Source: Fodinicurvata sediminis DSM 21159 (GTDB taxonomy: Bacteria > Pseudomonadota > Alphaproteobacteria > Kiloniellales > DSM-21159). Taken from it: DNA of 64,000 nucleotides. The DNA lies in contig NZ_ATVH01000020.1 in assembly GCF_000420625.1 (NCBI RefSeq), forward strand, positions 106,577 to 170,576, written 5' to 3'. The position numbers were made by a program, and so were the translations under genes. Shown piece by piece: positions 63,683-64,000 of the stretch; position 1 is the first letter of the stretch, and every line of letters begins with the position of its first letter. The notes below the pieces were generated by a model. That model had not been told where the DNA came from, did no database searches, and saw nothing but the letters and a program-made list of their open reading frames with translations.

Positions 63683-63864
63683 TGGCCCTGGCCTTCGGGC
63701 GGTTGGGGCTGACTCCGGTCGTCTTTTGGGCCATGACGCCGGGCGAGTTCACCGCCTTGCTGGAAGGCCGCGGCCTGCTGGCGCCGGCCCACGGCGGGTT
63801 GTCGCGGGAGGAGCTGGAGGCTTTGGCGGGCTTGCTGGGAGAAAGTGCCTCTGGGTCCTGCTGA
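63682..63864 (+). CDS. Tail assembly chaperone (GTA gp10.1-like)
   Basis: A 60-aa protein: MALAFGRLGLTPVVFWAMTP, then GEFTALLEGRGLL. The L-FWxMTPxEF layout matches the small rcc01693-type tail chaperones that precede the tape measure gene. The preceding in-frame codons (IDWRRL) also look family-like but lack a start codon. The tape measure gene is not within the window. Confidence 0.75.
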   Translation: MALAFGRLGLTPVVFWAMTPGEFTALLEGRGLLAPAHGGLSREELEALAGLLGESASGSC

Positions 63865-63912
63865 CGCTTGGCGCTGGGAAGCATGCCAGCGGCGCCGCCG
63901 GTGCAAGAGACC

Positions 63913-64000
63913 TTTCGAGTGCGCTTCGCGCAGCCTCAAGGTGAGGGAGGTTTTATGAAGGCGGGAGGTTTTTTTTATGCTTTATTCCAGTCTCTTAAGC
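63913..64000. repeat. Inverted-pair intergenic repeat, copy 3 (cut by window)
   Basis: TTTCGAGTGCGCTTCGCGCA followed by CCTCAAGGTGAGG and an AT-rich core matches the left half of the repeats at 26853 and 30496. The right half would lie beyond the window. It interrupts the tail operon after gp10.1. Confidence 0.65.

Noticed and set aside
63618..63944. Plus-strand frame overlapping gp10 and gp10.1
   Set aside because: It is out of frame with both recognisable tail genes; its product is low-complexity.

Overview
The window looks like a chromosome segment of a GC-rich alphaproteobacterium, most likely a Rhodospirillales-type organism. The basis is the gltB-gltD / infA-maf-rnase G-yacG-tRNA-Phe order, promoters of TTGxxx-N17-CTATAT type, a LexA-type box GTTC-N7-GTTC, NirK, and a gene-transfer-agent-like head/tail cluster. 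Species cannot be named from the sequence alone.

Layout. 1-10.9 kb: core genes (gltB partial, gltD, infA, maf, an RNase E/G-family gene, yacG, tRNA-Phe). The RNase-yacG junction is split by a 2.1 kb AbiE-type toxin-antitoxin cassette flanked by an 84-bp direct repeat. 10.9-22 kb: accessory island after tRNA-Phe, with an ISL3-type IS remnant, a type I restriction-modification operon (hsdR-hsdS-nuclease-like ORF-hsdM), a truncated DUF3800 gene, a TcmP/DUF5131 pair, a decayed doc fragment and an intact doc/AbrB module. 22-34.7 kb: ordinary metabolic and membrane genes (YnfA, luciferase-like oxidoreductase, a ClC transporter with a solute-binding protein, class I fumarase, DMT transporter, GNAT), with two copies of an inverted-pair intergenic repeat. 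34.7-36.6 kb: an S24/CI-like repressor divergent from two small genes, with a LexA-type box between them. 36.6-47.9 kb: higBA, then acyl-CoA metabolism (LysR, CaiB/BaiF, acyl-CoA dehydrogenase, thiolase, acyl-CoA synthetase), an Acg-like nitroreductase with TetR, and an M20 peptidase. 48-54.2 kb: second accessory patch, with duplicated XRE antitoxin genes around an AbiEi gene and a beheaded AbiEii toxin, a PD-(D/E)XK-like protein, a methyltransferase-HNH fusion and a very AT-rich reverse transcriptase. 54.3-64 kb: phage/GTA-like head and tail genes (TerS, TerL, portal, protease-capsid fusion, connector, closure, tail terminator, major tail protein, two tail assembly chaperones), interrupted by nirK on the opposite strand and an orphan AbrB-like gene.

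How it may work together. The head cluster starts with a promoter overlapped by a perfect GTTC-N7-GTTC box and followed at once by an intrinsic terminator. A second strong terminator lies after the capsid gene. The separate repressor locus at 35 kb carries the same box. This suggests an SOS-linked, antitermination-dependent phage-like particle locus whose regulator sits about 18 kb away (inference). The RT / methyltransferase-HNH / nuclease-like trio, all on the minus strand directly upstream of the head promoter, is the best candidate for an undescribed defence module.
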